A DNA stretch of 64,000 bases from Galeopsis tetrahit. Taxonomy: Eukaryota; Streptophyta; Magnoliopsida; Lamiales; Lamiaceae. How positions within the stretch are numbered: position 1 is the first letter of the stretch; each line of letters starts with the position of its first letter. Below the pieces are notes generated by a model. That model was not told the origin of the DNA and made no database searches. It worked only from the letters and a program-made list of their open reading frames with translations. The stretch is taken from assembly GCA_963675135.1 (NCBI GenBank), contig OY776120.1, positions 11,932,001 through 11,996,000 on the forward strand, written 5' to 3'. A program made the translations under genes and the position numbers. This document shows positions 23,782 through 35,533 of the stretch, piece by piece.

Positions 23782-25463
23782 TGTATAATGAGTAATTTTT
23801 AAAATTGTCACTCTGGATTTAATTTTACTTACATCTCACTAAATCACTCATTCTTTATTTGATCGAACATCTAATCACTAAATTCACTTTGATTAATTTA
23901 TGTGTTATTTCACATGTTCAAATAATAATAATAATAAGAAAAAAGAGGGAGTATATGTATAACAAGCTTGAGAACTTGATATTTTTGTATTGTTGTTCTA
24001 GCTAGCTAGTAAACCTTATAGTAGTAAAGATTTTCATCACTAATTAAAAAGGAATTATTAATGTTTTTTTGTTATGTCTTAGCTAGCTAGTATCCAATCT
24101 AAAGACTATTAATCATGTACATTGGGTTTTTTCAAACATGAGACAACATCAAACCAATTATATCTTGGGCGCTAAAAAAGAATTATATATGTATATCTAT
24201 TTTCAACTACTCTGCTGAGCTATATATGTATTAAAATATGTAGATTTACTCTAACAATAGGGTTTCATCACTAAAAAGGAGTACTATATGTGTATCAATA
24301 TATAACTACTCTGCTGATGAGCTATGTATTAAAAAATATGTAGGGTACTGCGTAGTTCAGAATTCAGATTGGTACACTCCTAGGCAACTGCAAGTTAGTA
24401 TCAAACCTATGCATTTTTTTAACAAGTTAGTATCAAACCTCTAATTTTATCATTTCAAAAACCTAAATTTAAAATTTACTTAGAAATACTAGCTAGCGAT
24501 TTTCTTTTCTCCAGTGCAAATCGAAATCGGGAAATCACTCGTTCGATCGATTCTTATGTTTCAATTTTTGTCTTCAATTTGATGTTCCACATCCTGCTAA
24601 ATCATTAACATATGCTGATGTGGTGTTTACAGTTTATTAATTTTTCATCCTTCACAAACACAAGGTGTAACACCAAATTAATACGGAATATATGATTTCA
24701 TTCGGCAAATCACATATGGTCTCATGCGTACCGTATTTTGTGATGTATTAGCATACAACCTTTGATACTTATCATTTTAGATGTCAAATCATGATATATA
24801 CCCATTATTGTTCCAAAATAAAAATAAAAATATGCAGCTATATTTTAAAGTTTGATTACCAAAATGAAAAAAAAAAAAAAAAAAAACTTAAGTACGTATG
24901 AATACCAATTTTAATTTTAATTATTAAAATATGGAGCACAAATGTATAGGATAATACCCTCTTTGACATTTGTCCATTTATAACAATTAATATATAAATA
25001 CTAGTGTTTTCAGATATCAATTAACTAAATTGTATATACCTGAATTATATTTAACAAGTTATATTTATTTTAATATTAATCTTAGGTATATATATTAAAT
25101 AAAAAATTAAAACAATTAACTCAGTATTGGCCTGAAAAAGAGTACATTAAATTAACTATCAGAAGGCATATATCTTTATAAAAAATCTCTCGACGTACTC
25201 AACCACTACCTCAATGCTTTGCAGAGTAGTTCTCCCACTATATCCCTCAACAATGCTTTCACCTTCTTCCTTTTTATTTCCTTAACTACTAAAATCCCAC
25301 GTGATATGTTTTTTCAATAACAAATTAATGTCCACACAATCAACTGTCCTTTTTATGATCAAACCAATTTGTGCATGTTCTATTAATTTGCTAATATGTA
25401 TTTTTTTTCAAAGAAATTAAGTGAATAAAAACAAATTATAAAATTAATCATATGCCGCGTTGT

Positions 25464-25465
<2 letters not shown>

Positions 25466-25518
<53 letters not shown>
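25466..25518. repeat. (AT)n microsatellite
   Basis: Uninterrupted alternating A/T of about 50 bases, followed by GCTAGCTAG. Confidence 0.95.
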
Positions 25519-25876
25519 CTAGCTAGAGTGCAGTTTTGAATCAAGTGAGCATGCTCCCTCTTGCACTAATTAATTAAGTATTACCTTCAACCCACTATAC
25601 CCACTATAGTTAACGTTTCACATGACTTATGAAAGTATTTTTACTCATTTGTTTGTTGCCTACATGAAGTAAATTTGCTTAGTTAATGCATATTATCACA
25701 AAAAAAATAAAAAAGAATGACCAAATTAATTAGAATATGATAATATATATCTTAGAATAGTGAAAAAAGGCAAATGATTATGGATCAAAATTCTTCTCTA
25801 AAGAAAATTAAAATGGGCCGGAGGAGAATAATTAATTCATATATATGAAAAAAAAAAAACTTCAGTAGTTCATATT

Positions 25877-25928
25877 AAAGAACTATTATTGCTTTTCAAA
25901 AAAAAAAAAAAAAAAAGAACTATTATTG
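25877..25928 (+). repeat. Poly(A)-only retroposition scar with 15-bp duplication
   Basis: AAAGAACTATTATTG is present at 25877-25891 and 25914-25928. The insert between is CTTTTC followed by about 16 A residues. Confidence 0.75.
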
Positions 25929-27492
25929 AGTTACTCAAATATCTCATCACTTTCATTCATTTAATTAGCTTGTCTGCAGGCAACAATAATATTGTTTGGT
26001 GAACTTATCATTCAACATGCATGTGATTAGGCAGCTAGCTAGGTTGTTTAATAACTGAAACATGTGTAGATAATTTAATCCACTAGTTTCAGGTTGATAG
26101 AAATAGCCCTCATGAGAATATTAAAATGATGCACACTCATATAATTCTTAAGAGAAACTTTTGTCTATATCATACATAGAATTTGATTCAGTGCACATTA
26201 GTGAAGTTGCACTGAACCAAAAAAACAGGGTTTACAAGATCCTAAATCCAAAAATATTGCAAATAAACAATCCATGCTTAACTGATACATGTGTAGTTCC
26301 TACACAAAATTATTGTTCTGGAAAGGTTCATCAACTTAATATGCTTATGATTTGGTGATGTCTGTGATATATATATACACACGTTCGTAAAAACTCTACA
26401 CGAAATGTAACATTTAATGATAAAAATCATATAATTATAACTTCTCTAGCTAACTTTAATGACAGAAGTTAAGAATTAATGACGGAACATGTCATTAAAA
26501 GTCAACTTCATGTCATGTAAAACTATATACTAAAAAAGTTATAATGAGATGATTCCGTCGACATTTAAACTCAATTTTCTTGTAGCGAAAACACACATAC
26601 CTAAAGAGTGGAAGATATATAAATTGGGAAGGAAATGCTTATGAAAAAAATAAAATGAATCATATTCCTGGTTAATTCTAAGAAAGGTCAAAATAAATTG
26701 TCTAGTGAACATTTTATACCCTAAAAATCATCTCACCCTTAACAAAATGGAAATTATTCTTGTCTAGGGTTACAAACATCAATTGGTTCTTAATTAACTT
26801 CCAAACAATGTCCAGAAGATCGAAGTTCAAATTCTTAATCACCTGACATGACTTTGATCACAATAAAACCTGCTACTTTGAACTGGTGTGAGATAGATAT
26901 ATCTAGATGTTTTTTATGTTTGTTAATTTCAATCTCAATCTCCATTATTTAACTTAGATTTGAAGTTTGATGTTATTGAATATTAATTAACCATTTATAA
27001 GGGAAATACTGTTAACATTTTGATCACCACCATCTGCATCTTGAAATATATATTTTCAAATTTAATTGTAGTGTACTGAAAGGCACAGAGCCTGCATCAA
27101 ATTCAGAAACACACGATTAAGACATCTAGAAACCATCCATTGAACATTGTCTGTAGTGTTTAACCTTTGTCCATGGATCACATAATTAATATAAACATGG
27201 TTAAATTAACAAGCACTGCAGATAACATTCATTAGTACTGCTAATTAATTAATTAATTAAACACTTGATAATTAATATTGGCAATTAAATCCACACAAAA
27301 GATATTACATAGAAGTTTTGAACATTGCTCAAGAGAACAGATTAAGTAACACAACTTACATACATTTCTTCGAACACCACCGAGTGATTCCAGAAGCTCC
27401 CTATATGTTTGAATTGCTGTAGACATATTGCATAAGCTCAAATTAAAGAAAAGTCACATATTTCATACTTACATATGTATATGATAATTTTT

Positions 27493-28600
27493 TTACCTGT
27501 TGATGAACTTGTGATGGTCCAAAATGGCATACAAGTTGGATTGTGAAGTGAAATTACAAACGTTATCCCAATTATTCTGATGATCAGTGGCATTAGCAGA
27601 TGGGGTGATGTAGTTTGAACTCAAATGATCTCTGGATGACGACGACACGAACCCGTTCTGCTGAAACCCGAAAAACGAAGGGCTTTTCGCCTTTCGTTTG
27701 ATCACAAGGGAGTCTTCATTAGGCAAGCTGGGACAATGAAGGATATTATCCTCACGAAATCCAGTACCATTGTAGCCGGCATTACAATTACCTGTATACA
27801 CATCATTGATAAATATTTATTAATCAATATTAATTCCAGTAGTACTTTTGAAGAAATTAAATTAGGTATATATATATATATATATAATAAATTAAAAAGA
27901 AGGCAGCAGAACCATTATTAATGTTCCTAGCTCCTCCTCCTCCTGCTCCATTAAGCTGCTTGATGCACATTTTCTCTCTAGTCCTCTCTCTAGCTCTCGC
28001 CCTCGCCTTCGCCCTCGACTCCTTAGCAAGATCATACGAAGCCGAATCCTTATCCTTTTTCTTCTTCTTCTTCTTCATCTTCTTGGAATTATAATCTTCT
28101 GCGGAAGAGAGTAGCTCACATTGGGAGGGAGAGGAGGTAGTATTGGTATCATCGGGGCTGCTAGAAGTAGTCCCCTTTTGCTTGGATTGGACGAGGTCTT
28201 TGATGGCGGCTTTGGATTTAGTGAAGAGCCAATCAAGGGTTTTGCTAGGTTTATCAAAGCCTAAAGTTTCTTGAAGATCGAAGAACTTTCTAGCAATGCC
28301 TATGGAGAGGCGAACTCTCCGGTCCCGGGGGCCTTGAGAGGTGTATATCTTGCTGTGCCGGTCTTTCTTCACCGGTCCATGTTTTTGTGTAACGGTGGTT
28401 GCACAAGCTGCTGCTGCCTCTTCCAATTCCTGCACTGTGGAGCTACTTCCGATCATAATGGGAGCAGAAAAGTGGCCGGAAAAGACGTCATGGTGGTGGT
28501 GGTGGAGCAGGATTTCTACGCCGTTGACGTCGAAGCAACGAGGGTGGAAAGTGGAAGAAGAAACCTGCGGAATTAGGTAAGTAGTGTTCTTGTTGAACAT
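27493..28600 (-). CDS. TCP transcription factor, CYC/TB1 (ECE) clade
   Basis: Exons 28600-27913 and 27791-27493 join in phase at a GT-AG intron to 328 residues. The TCP basic helix-loop-helix DNA-binding domain spans about residues 78-136, with KKDRHSKIYTSQGPRDRR, RLSIGIARKFFDLQ and LGFDKPSKTLDWLF. An R domain (ESRAKARARARERTREK) lies at about 193-210 and marks the class II CYC/TB1 group; a lysine run at 173-183 can serve as a nuclear signal. A QCEL motif at 160-163 is the likely trace of the ECE motif. RVRLSI and DKPSKTLDWL suggest the CYC3/TCP12 branch rather than CYC2, but that needs a tree. These proteins repress growth in axillary buds and shape floral symmetry. The stop in exon 2 overlaps a good donor (AACAG|GTAAAA), and a possible third exon at 27426-27408 would give a slightly different C-terminus. 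Confidence 0.9.
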
Positions 28601-28609
28601 AGTGCCTAA

Positions 28610-29495
28610 TTAATTAAATTAAAGAAAGATTGATGAAAAAGGTAAAAACCCTAGTAAAGTATATATGATGATGGGGGAGTGAAGGAAGAAATGAAACCCT
28701 TGCTTATTTTTGTTGGAATCAAACATTTATTTCCGCAATCAACATGGAAAGAGATTGATTGTTTGGCCCGTAGAGGAAATCCATGTTTCACAGGGTAATA
28801 ACTCTAAACAGGGCTACCCTTTTGTCTTTTCCTTAATTAAATTTTCCAATCGAAGAAAGATCTGTGGAGGGAAGCTATAAATGTAGCTAGGGATGAATTC
28901 AACAAGACATATAATTATGGTGTAGTGTTTCAGGAGAATTTTTACTGCCTTTTTTTTCTTCTTTTCTTCTAATCTTCAATACTAGCTGGAGAGGAGTTAA
29001 TTAATTACCACTCTCCTTTAATTTTCCTTCACACAGGCAGCTAGCATGCACAAAATCTGAACAAGATAACGATTTGCTTTATTGACGTGACACATATTTC
29101 TAGTGCTTGATTTTATGTGTAAGGGTTTAAAATATAGTATGAAGGAAGAAGCTAGATGACAAATAGTTGATGAAGAATATAATGTATGGTCAAGGATTGA
29201 CCAATTGAGACCGATGTTATACATACATACACATACGCTCATGGTTTTTTTTTTTTTTTTTTCCGGTAAAAATGAATTATATATTAATTATAAATAAATA
29301 CCAGGGATATTAATTCATAAAAGAGAATGAATGTACAATGATGGGTTATTTGAAGAAAAAAAACTCCTAAGCCACATAGTAGAATGTAGAGCTCATATAT
29401 AATTGCAACGCAATATATATGATTACAGAAGCTGCAAATACCACTACCTTTAAGTAAGAACTGAATTCAAGACTTTGTTTTTACTTCCTCAAAGA
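28610..29495. other. Upstream (promoter) region of the TCP gene
   Basis: No gene is seen. The sequence just upstream of the start is purine-rich and AT-rich, and a T20 run lies near 29246. No specific regulatory motif is claimed. Confidence 0.4.
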
Positions 29496-29499
29496 CAAG

Positions 29500-30105
29500 G
29501 TTGAAGAAGTCGGAAATCGGTAGTAAGGTGGATTGGCATAGTCTAGCGCCTAGACGGCTAGTTGGGGCTAGACGATGCCTAGTCGACTGCTTAGAATATT
29601 ATTTTAAATTATTTATCTTATAATTCTCAAGCAGTAAACACGAAATCCTAGACAAAGTGGGATAGATCAAGTGGTTAGAGCACCACTACCTAGGCCTTAG
29701 GTCCTGGGTTCGAGTCAATGGGGAGGGAAAACAAGGGATGGGTATTTAACTTTCCATCAAAAAAAAAAAAAAAAACACGAAATCCTAATAAATAAAAGAA
29801 AAAAAATGCAAAGGGATTTTTGAAGAAATTAAAACTTGCAAAAATGATGCCCAGTTTTCATCCCTTAGACAAAATTAAAAAAAAAAAAAAAGTTAAACAT
29901 CCTGGCAAAGCCATGTGTTTTTCTCAGGGCGTCGATTTCACTTGAAAAAGTGTGTTTGATCGTTCGAACCGAACTTTGACTCTGAAAAGTCTAATTAAAT
30001 AGAAAAGAGCATAGTCGAAAATTGCTAGACGAGCAAAGAGCAATAGAACGGGGACTAGCGTCTAGTCGCAGCCTAGTTGGGCCTAGACGCCGACTTTTGC
30101 AACAT
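29500..30105. mobile_element. TIR element with CTAGACG repeats, interrupted by a SINE
   Basis: The left end TTGAAGAAGTCGG and the inverse of the right end TTGCAAAAGTCGG match. Both subterminal regions are rich in CTAGACG, CCTAGTCG and GGCCTAG motifs in mirrored order, a layout common in hAT-like MITEs. An 8-bp duplication was not convincing. A SINE splits the left half. Confidence 0.5.
29651..29772 (+). mobile_element. tRNA-derived SINE with perfect target duplication
   Basis: AAACACGAAATCCTA is repeated at 29636-29650 and 29773-29787. The body opens GACAAAGTGGGATAGATC, has box A (TAGATCAAGTGGTTAGAG) and box B (GGGTTCGAGTC) 31 bases apart, then GGGATGGGTATTTAAC and a poly(A) tail. The perfect duplication suggests a recent insertion. 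Confidence 0.9.
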
Positions 30106-31387
30106 ACTCAATTAAAGATCTTCTCCAGATTGGTTTCAATGTCCCTTCTCGAGTATCTCTAGTACTCTTTTAATAAAATTAATATTATTTAAAAAAAAAA
30201 GAATACATATGTGTATGAAAAATTATATGGCTGTCAAAATGGAAATTATAAACAAAGTAGGGGATTTAATTAAGCATCGATCGATCATTTCAAGTTAATT
30301 TAGGTTTAGTTTGAAAGGCCGTGAGTTTTTTGTAGGGTGTGACCGTGTGAGTGACCCTTGCATGTGTGAAAATTAAATAAAGCTGTAATGTGATTAGTAC
30401 ACAGAGTTTATTTAGGGAGGGTCTATACTACGTACTTTTGTCTATAACCCTACGCAATGGACAATTTTTATTTTATTTTATTTCATTTCAATGTGCTTTT
30501 CTGGCCGGGCCCCCGCCCACTTTCTGCGTCTCCTCTCCATCCTCAAAAACAAAAAATAAACTTGTAATTTTCCAACCAATAATCTGGACATCTATGGTAC
30601 TCACTTTTTCCCTTTGAAAGCTGCCTTACATTGTTTCCTCTGTGGTAGAAATTAATTGTGAGGATAATGACAAACCCTAAATTTCTGAAAGGAGAGAAGT
30701 ATTTTGTTTAGATGTGTGTTCTATTTCCGGTAAGGGTTTACCTGCATACATTCAAATTAAAGATTCTGATGATCAAGTATATTATTTTACCTTTTTACAG
30801 CTAAGTAAAGTGCTCCTTCTCATTAGTAAAAAAAGGTGGCACTGTGAATTTGAATTTTGGTTTTCTAAGATACTGCCCAAGGTTACTTATGAATTATGGT
30901 AAGTAGACAGGCCAGAAACATCAAACATGTACAGTATATACATATATATGGACAGAATTCCTAATTTCCTAGCACATGCAATGAAAATTGTGAGATATGT
31001 ATGGACAAAGTTAATAATTTAAGTTTCGTAAATCTCTGTAAATTAATTACACACGCAATCCAAGAATTTCTCAACATTTAAAAAAAATAAAAAAATATAC
31101 ATATATATATATATTTATGATGAGGCTCTTGACAAAAAATTGTGTTGCAAAGAGTCCCCCATTGCAGAATTGAAGTATATTTTCAAATAATATTAATTAT
31201 TTAAAAAAAAAATAGTTGTTTCACTAAAAAAAAATGATAAGTATTAGTTGTGTGAAGTTATACACTTCGTTTTCAAATTATCTTCATATATATTGATCTG
31301 GACACGAAAACTAAAAAAATATGATAAAGTAAGTATATTGATATTCTTTTAACTTTATCACTTTAATATTAAAACATCACTTTGTTA
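30106..31387. other. Intergenic, no gene seen
   Basis: AT-rich DNA with several A- and TA-runs. Short ORFs here have no recognisable domain. Confidence 0.5.
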
Positions 31388-31552
31388 CTTCCTCCGTCCT
31401 TTATAAGTTTTAGAAAAGTGATTAAATTATAGATATAATAGATAAAGTACAAGTGATGATGTGAAATGTAATAACAAAAAATTAAAAGATATTTGTAAAA
31501 AAAAAAAAGTATGAAAATGATAAAATAGAAAAAACTTAGTAGACGGAGGGAG
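31388..31552. mobile_element. Stowaway-type MITE, 165 bp
   Basis: The left end CTTCCTCCGTCCTTTATAAG and the right end with GACGGAGGGAG are inverted, and TA flanks both ends (31386-31387, 31553-31554). It has no ORF and is a different subfamily from the copy at 21.5 kb. Confidence 0.85.
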
Positions 31553-31697
31553 TACTAATTAACTACATATGTGACATTTAAAATATTACTTAGTTAATTA
31601 AAACATCAGTTGGGATAGGAAGGAGTAGAATTGTGTTTGCATTACAACTTGCACTTTCAAGAGGATTTTTTTTTAATCCCAAGTTTTGGACATATTC

Positions 31698-31751
31698 AAC
31701 TTTCTTTTCTAATTCTCTCAGAAAAAAAAAAAAAAACTTTCTTTTCTAATT
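31698..31751 (+). repeat. Poly(A)-only retroposition scar with 17-bp duplication
   Basis: AACTTTCTTTTCTAATT occurs at 31698-31714 and 31735-31751. Only CTCTCAG and a run of A residues lie between. Confidence 0.75.
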
Positions 31752-32025
31752 AATTGATTTGTACTTTTAACAATATTTGTGCCGGAAATTTTGTAATTGT
31801 TATATTTTATGTTGCAGTTTTTTTTTTTTTTAATTATTCCATGATTTTTAATGTCTTGCCATGTTTGTAAGGAATATTTATTTTGTGTGGGAGATGGTTG
31901 ATTAATTTTTTGTGGTAGTGTTGAAAAAAAAAAAAAACATAAACGGCTTCTTGGTGTTCCCTCGGCTACGGCCACCGTTTCCAATTAAGCAATGAGAAAC
32001 AATGCGGCAGCATCGTGGATCCTGT

Positions 32026-32218
32026 ACTACTACATATTTGGTCTTGGAGAGCTTTTAGAAGAGCTCTTCAAGTGGGAGCTGTCCAAGCTAAATTGCACTT
32101 GGAGAGCCCTTTAAGAGCTCTCCAAGTGCAAAAAGGGCTCTCTAAGTGTAATTTAGCTTGGACTGGTCCCACTTGAAGAGCTCTTCTAAAAGCTCTCCAA
32201 GACCAAATATGTAGTAGT
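32026..32218. repeat. 193-bp near-perfect palindrome (foldback MITE)
   Basis: Arms of about 80-95 bp are inverted copies running ACTACTACATATTTGGTC, TTGGAGAGCTTTTAGAAGAG, CTCTTCAAGTGGGA, TCCAAGCTAAATT. A smaller perfect stem, GCACTTGGAGAG against CTCTCCAAGTGC, nests in the left arm. The structure would fold into one long hairpin if transcribed. No ORF is present. Confidence 0.85.
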
Positions 32219-32239
32219 GAGCTGCTTCTTCATCTCCTC

Positions 32240-32778
32240 AGATTTGAACCCCTAGCTAGCTAGCTCTATCAGGTTCTCGTTCTTATAGCTTGGAGAATTT
32301 CTCAAGATCTAGACCAAATTTGATGAGTTTTGCTTTTCTCCCTGTTTTATTTGGGGCATAGATATATAGTTGTTGTTAGTTTTAATTCTAGTGCGGCTTG
32401 CCTTTGTCTATGTTTGGTATTTGGCTAGTACGTTGTTAGGAGTTTGTGGGGATACGTATTGCTTCTTCTGATTTTGTGTCAATTGTTTGAGCTAGTAGTT
32501 TTGGGATCAAATGGGAACTATGGTTACATCTAGAGTTTGGTTGTTCTTGTCAAGACTAAAAATGGCAATTATCGACTCGACCAATCCCTTTGTGTGTAGC
32601 TTGATGCCTGTTTTGTTTAGTTGTAACATCACTTGACTCGTTTTATCTTTTGCTCTCATCATCCGTTTGTTTGCGTCAATTTGGAGTTCCCAACCCTTTT
32701 TTTTTTTTTTGATTCAAGTGTGTACTTCAATTTTCTGATCAATAAAATTTCATTTGAGCCAAAAAAAAAAAAAAAAAA
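32240..32778 (+). pseudogene. Possible retroposed transcript ending in A18
   Basis: The segment is less AT-rich than its surroundings, has no convincing ORF, and ends with AATAAA (32741-32746) 15 bases before an A18 tract (32761-32778). A genomically encoded A18 at the correct distance from a polyadenylation signal is the mark of a processed retrocopy, here probably of UTR sequence. The 5' limit and target duplication were not found, so an ordinary gene end cannot be excluded. Confidence 0.35.
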
Positions 32779-32789
32779 GAAGAAGCTAG

Positions 32790-35050
32790 TGGGAAGTTTG
32801 ATTTGGGACTATGTAGAATGTTGAAAATTTTGAATGGAAAATTCTGGATTTCAAAATTTGATGAATAGTGACTATGTTTGTTTGTTTTGAAATTTTGAGA
32901 GTACGATATATTATAGTAACTTTTTGTCAAATAAATTATGTAAGACCTAGTGGGTGATGTAATAATGTAATTTATAGGTAATTTTTAGGAATATTGTAGT
33001 TGGATGACAAATTTAAAATTTAAATCTCAAACTAAATTAACAAGATGAGAGACATAACATTGACTCCACTTCTAGTCGAGTGAATCCCAAATCAAACCTC
33101 CCTCAAAAATTTCGAATCATTGCAGTAAAATATATACTCCTTCTATCCATAAAAAAATGTGTTCATTTGTTTTTACGAAAACAATCATTTTATTTTTATC
33201 TCACAATAACTTCACAACACCGTTATTTTATCGACGTTAATTATCTAATAAAAATTAAACCTATGCCCAAAAGTTTAAACACATTGGACAAGTATATACT
33301 AGAAGAAGTCCCTTTCATTAACTTTTCCCCATGTCTACTCTCACCGGGACATGATTTAACGTTAACGCATGCCACCATATTTGCATAATTCCAAAGAAAA
33401 AGGTTCCATACGATCGCACCAAATGGCGCAAAACTGCCTGATAAATGATACTCTACGCGCGTAATAAATAGTTATGCCTTTTGAATAGGCAGATTAATTA
33501 AAAATATAATAAAATTAAAAAGAGTTACTCTTGGGACACTCAATTGCTTGATCGATGTTGTTGATATAATTGAGCTATACATTTAACTTGATTGTAATGT
33601 GGTGTGTAAAAAAATTCAAATTGAACAATTAAAAAATATATTTAAATTACTTAAAATTTAATTGTATGGTATACACTCAATTGCATCAATTTGCATGTAA
33701 AATTTATCAATTAAATAATAGATGCACTGCACTACAAGACATGTGATTTTAAAAAATATATATATAATAAAATAATATAAATTATTTGAGGAAATTAGAA
33801 TAGGTGTTATACCGTGGTATAGTTCAAAATAAGTACCAGTTTACCTGATAAAAAGAATCAATTCATCAACATTCAACACAGATATAGTAGCAATTGGTCA
33901 CAGTTATTTGCAGCCGCAAAATTTATTAGTTCACCACTGCACCCTTTTTATTATTTCTCCCTTTCTATCGCTTGGTTCTACTAATTTTTATGTTTTTTTG
34001 GGCAAAGTTAAAGAAAATCTTCAAGAACTTAGACGACAACATTTTAAAACCAGTTTAAGTCTCATTTTAGCTTACAATGGGACGAACTCGTGGTACCTGA
34101 TATACAAATATATGTTTTCTAAAAAAAAATAGTTGATGATTTCTCAATGTATTCTTAATAAATGTTGATTTATATTGTTAAAGGACACATATTTGAGTAT
34201 TTTAATTATTTAATTTTAAAAAAAATTACAATAAATATACACTAAAAAGTGTAAAACCTCATTTAATTTATAAAGAAAAAAAAAATCAAAACGACACTAG
34301 CTTGTTAAGAATAGGAGGGAGTATCAAATTATGAATATACTTCATATTAATTACTTGAAATTTCGATGTAGAAATTGTAAAGATGATGCAATGAATAATA
34401 ATTTAACGAAATGGAAATCAAGTGGCATCATGATCATAACATTATTAATCCACACATAACATTGCTAGTTTTTAATGTCATTCAATCAAAGTATGCAATT
34501 TAATAATAACTTAAAATAAAATTACAAATGAATCCACTCAATTTTAAAGTGATCTACGACAATAATATAAAAATAACTTCAATTCTACGACAAGTTCACA
34601 ATTGTGATTTCAAAATGAATTAATATTAAATTTATCACAATCACCCACAGTATACTGACTTATAACTAAATAGCTCAAAATTATATACAAACAACATCGT
34701 CAAAGCAACTCATTGATAAATTAATAAAAAAAACGAATCAAACCACAAATGTGAAAAAAATAAAATAAATTCCGTCAAAACAAAAAAAAAAAAAAGAAAA
34801 GAAAAGAAGTTCGAACAACTCCCACAAATATTAATTAAAAGTATTAAGGAATAATCAAACATTCCTGGTTGTAGTATATAGGACATATATTGTTGTATTT
34901 ACATTTTGTATTTATCTCTTCCTAAATTTATGTAATTAGATTACAATGTAATTACTCCTATAAATACAAGTCATTCCCCACTCACCAATTCAACTGTGAA
35001 TCGATGATCATATCTCATTGTTCACAAAAAGGAGTAAAATATTATATTCA
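32790..35050. other. AT-rich intergenic DNA
   Basis: No gene is seen. Isolated Stowaway-like ends occur near 33136 (CTCCTTCTATCC) and 34310 (AGGAGGGAGTA). The last 200 bases (about 34850-35040) contain CCTATAAATACAAG and pyrimidine-rich sequence as in an LTR or promoter, but no partner was found. Confidence 0.4.
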
Positions 35051-35057
35051 AGTGTAT

Positions 35058-35428
35058 TGATGCAGGCTGAAGCACGATACACACGTAAATCCGTTGATTC
35101 TATGAATACCCGGAAGATACGTAAACGAGATTAAAAGTGATAATCCATTGATTCAAAATGAATACTGGAAAAACACAAATATTTTTCTATTCAATCAACT
35201 CTACCCCTCTACAACTTTATTCTCTATCCTTTTATAATAAGGTGGATTAATTCACTAATTAATTTCCTTGCAATCATACTAAAATTAAGATATATATGCA
35301 TAATTGATAGGATTTAGAGCACAAAGGAAATAACAATTAAATTTTCAATCAGTCGATTTCTTGCCACAATCTCTTCTTGATTTCGTCAAACTTGTCGGAA
35401 AAAGGCCAAAGGGGACGTATCTCCATCA
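35058..35428 (-). repeat. Downstream (3') LTR of the short retrotransposon
   Basis: Pairs with 36006-36409; it lacks the 33-bp segment found there after ACACAAAT. It contains a CCTTTTATAATAAGG stretch shared by both copies. Confidence 0.92.
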
Positions 35429-35533
35429 TTCTCTCCCTCTTCGAAAAGATTCGTCCTCGAATCTGCATGAATCTTATCTCTAGCAGTATAAAAAAAACCA
35501 CTACGGGATCATCTTCAGAGAAAGCAAAATTAA

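Larger units (their letters stand above)
22080..27250. other. Long AT-rich intergenic stretch
   Basis: No coding exon is supported on either strand over about 5 kb between the Stowaway MITE and the TCP gene. It holds an (AT)n tract at 25466-25518, two retroposition events (23669-23781, 25877-25928) and several A-runs. Some conserved regulatory DNA of the TCP gene could lie here, but nothing in the sequence singles it out. Confidence 0.5.

Noticed and set aside
33131..34320. Single Stowaway element spanning two CTCC..GGAG-like ends
   Set aside because: Ends are only weakly complementary, the span is too long for the family, and no TA flanks both ends convincingly; more likely two separate fragments.
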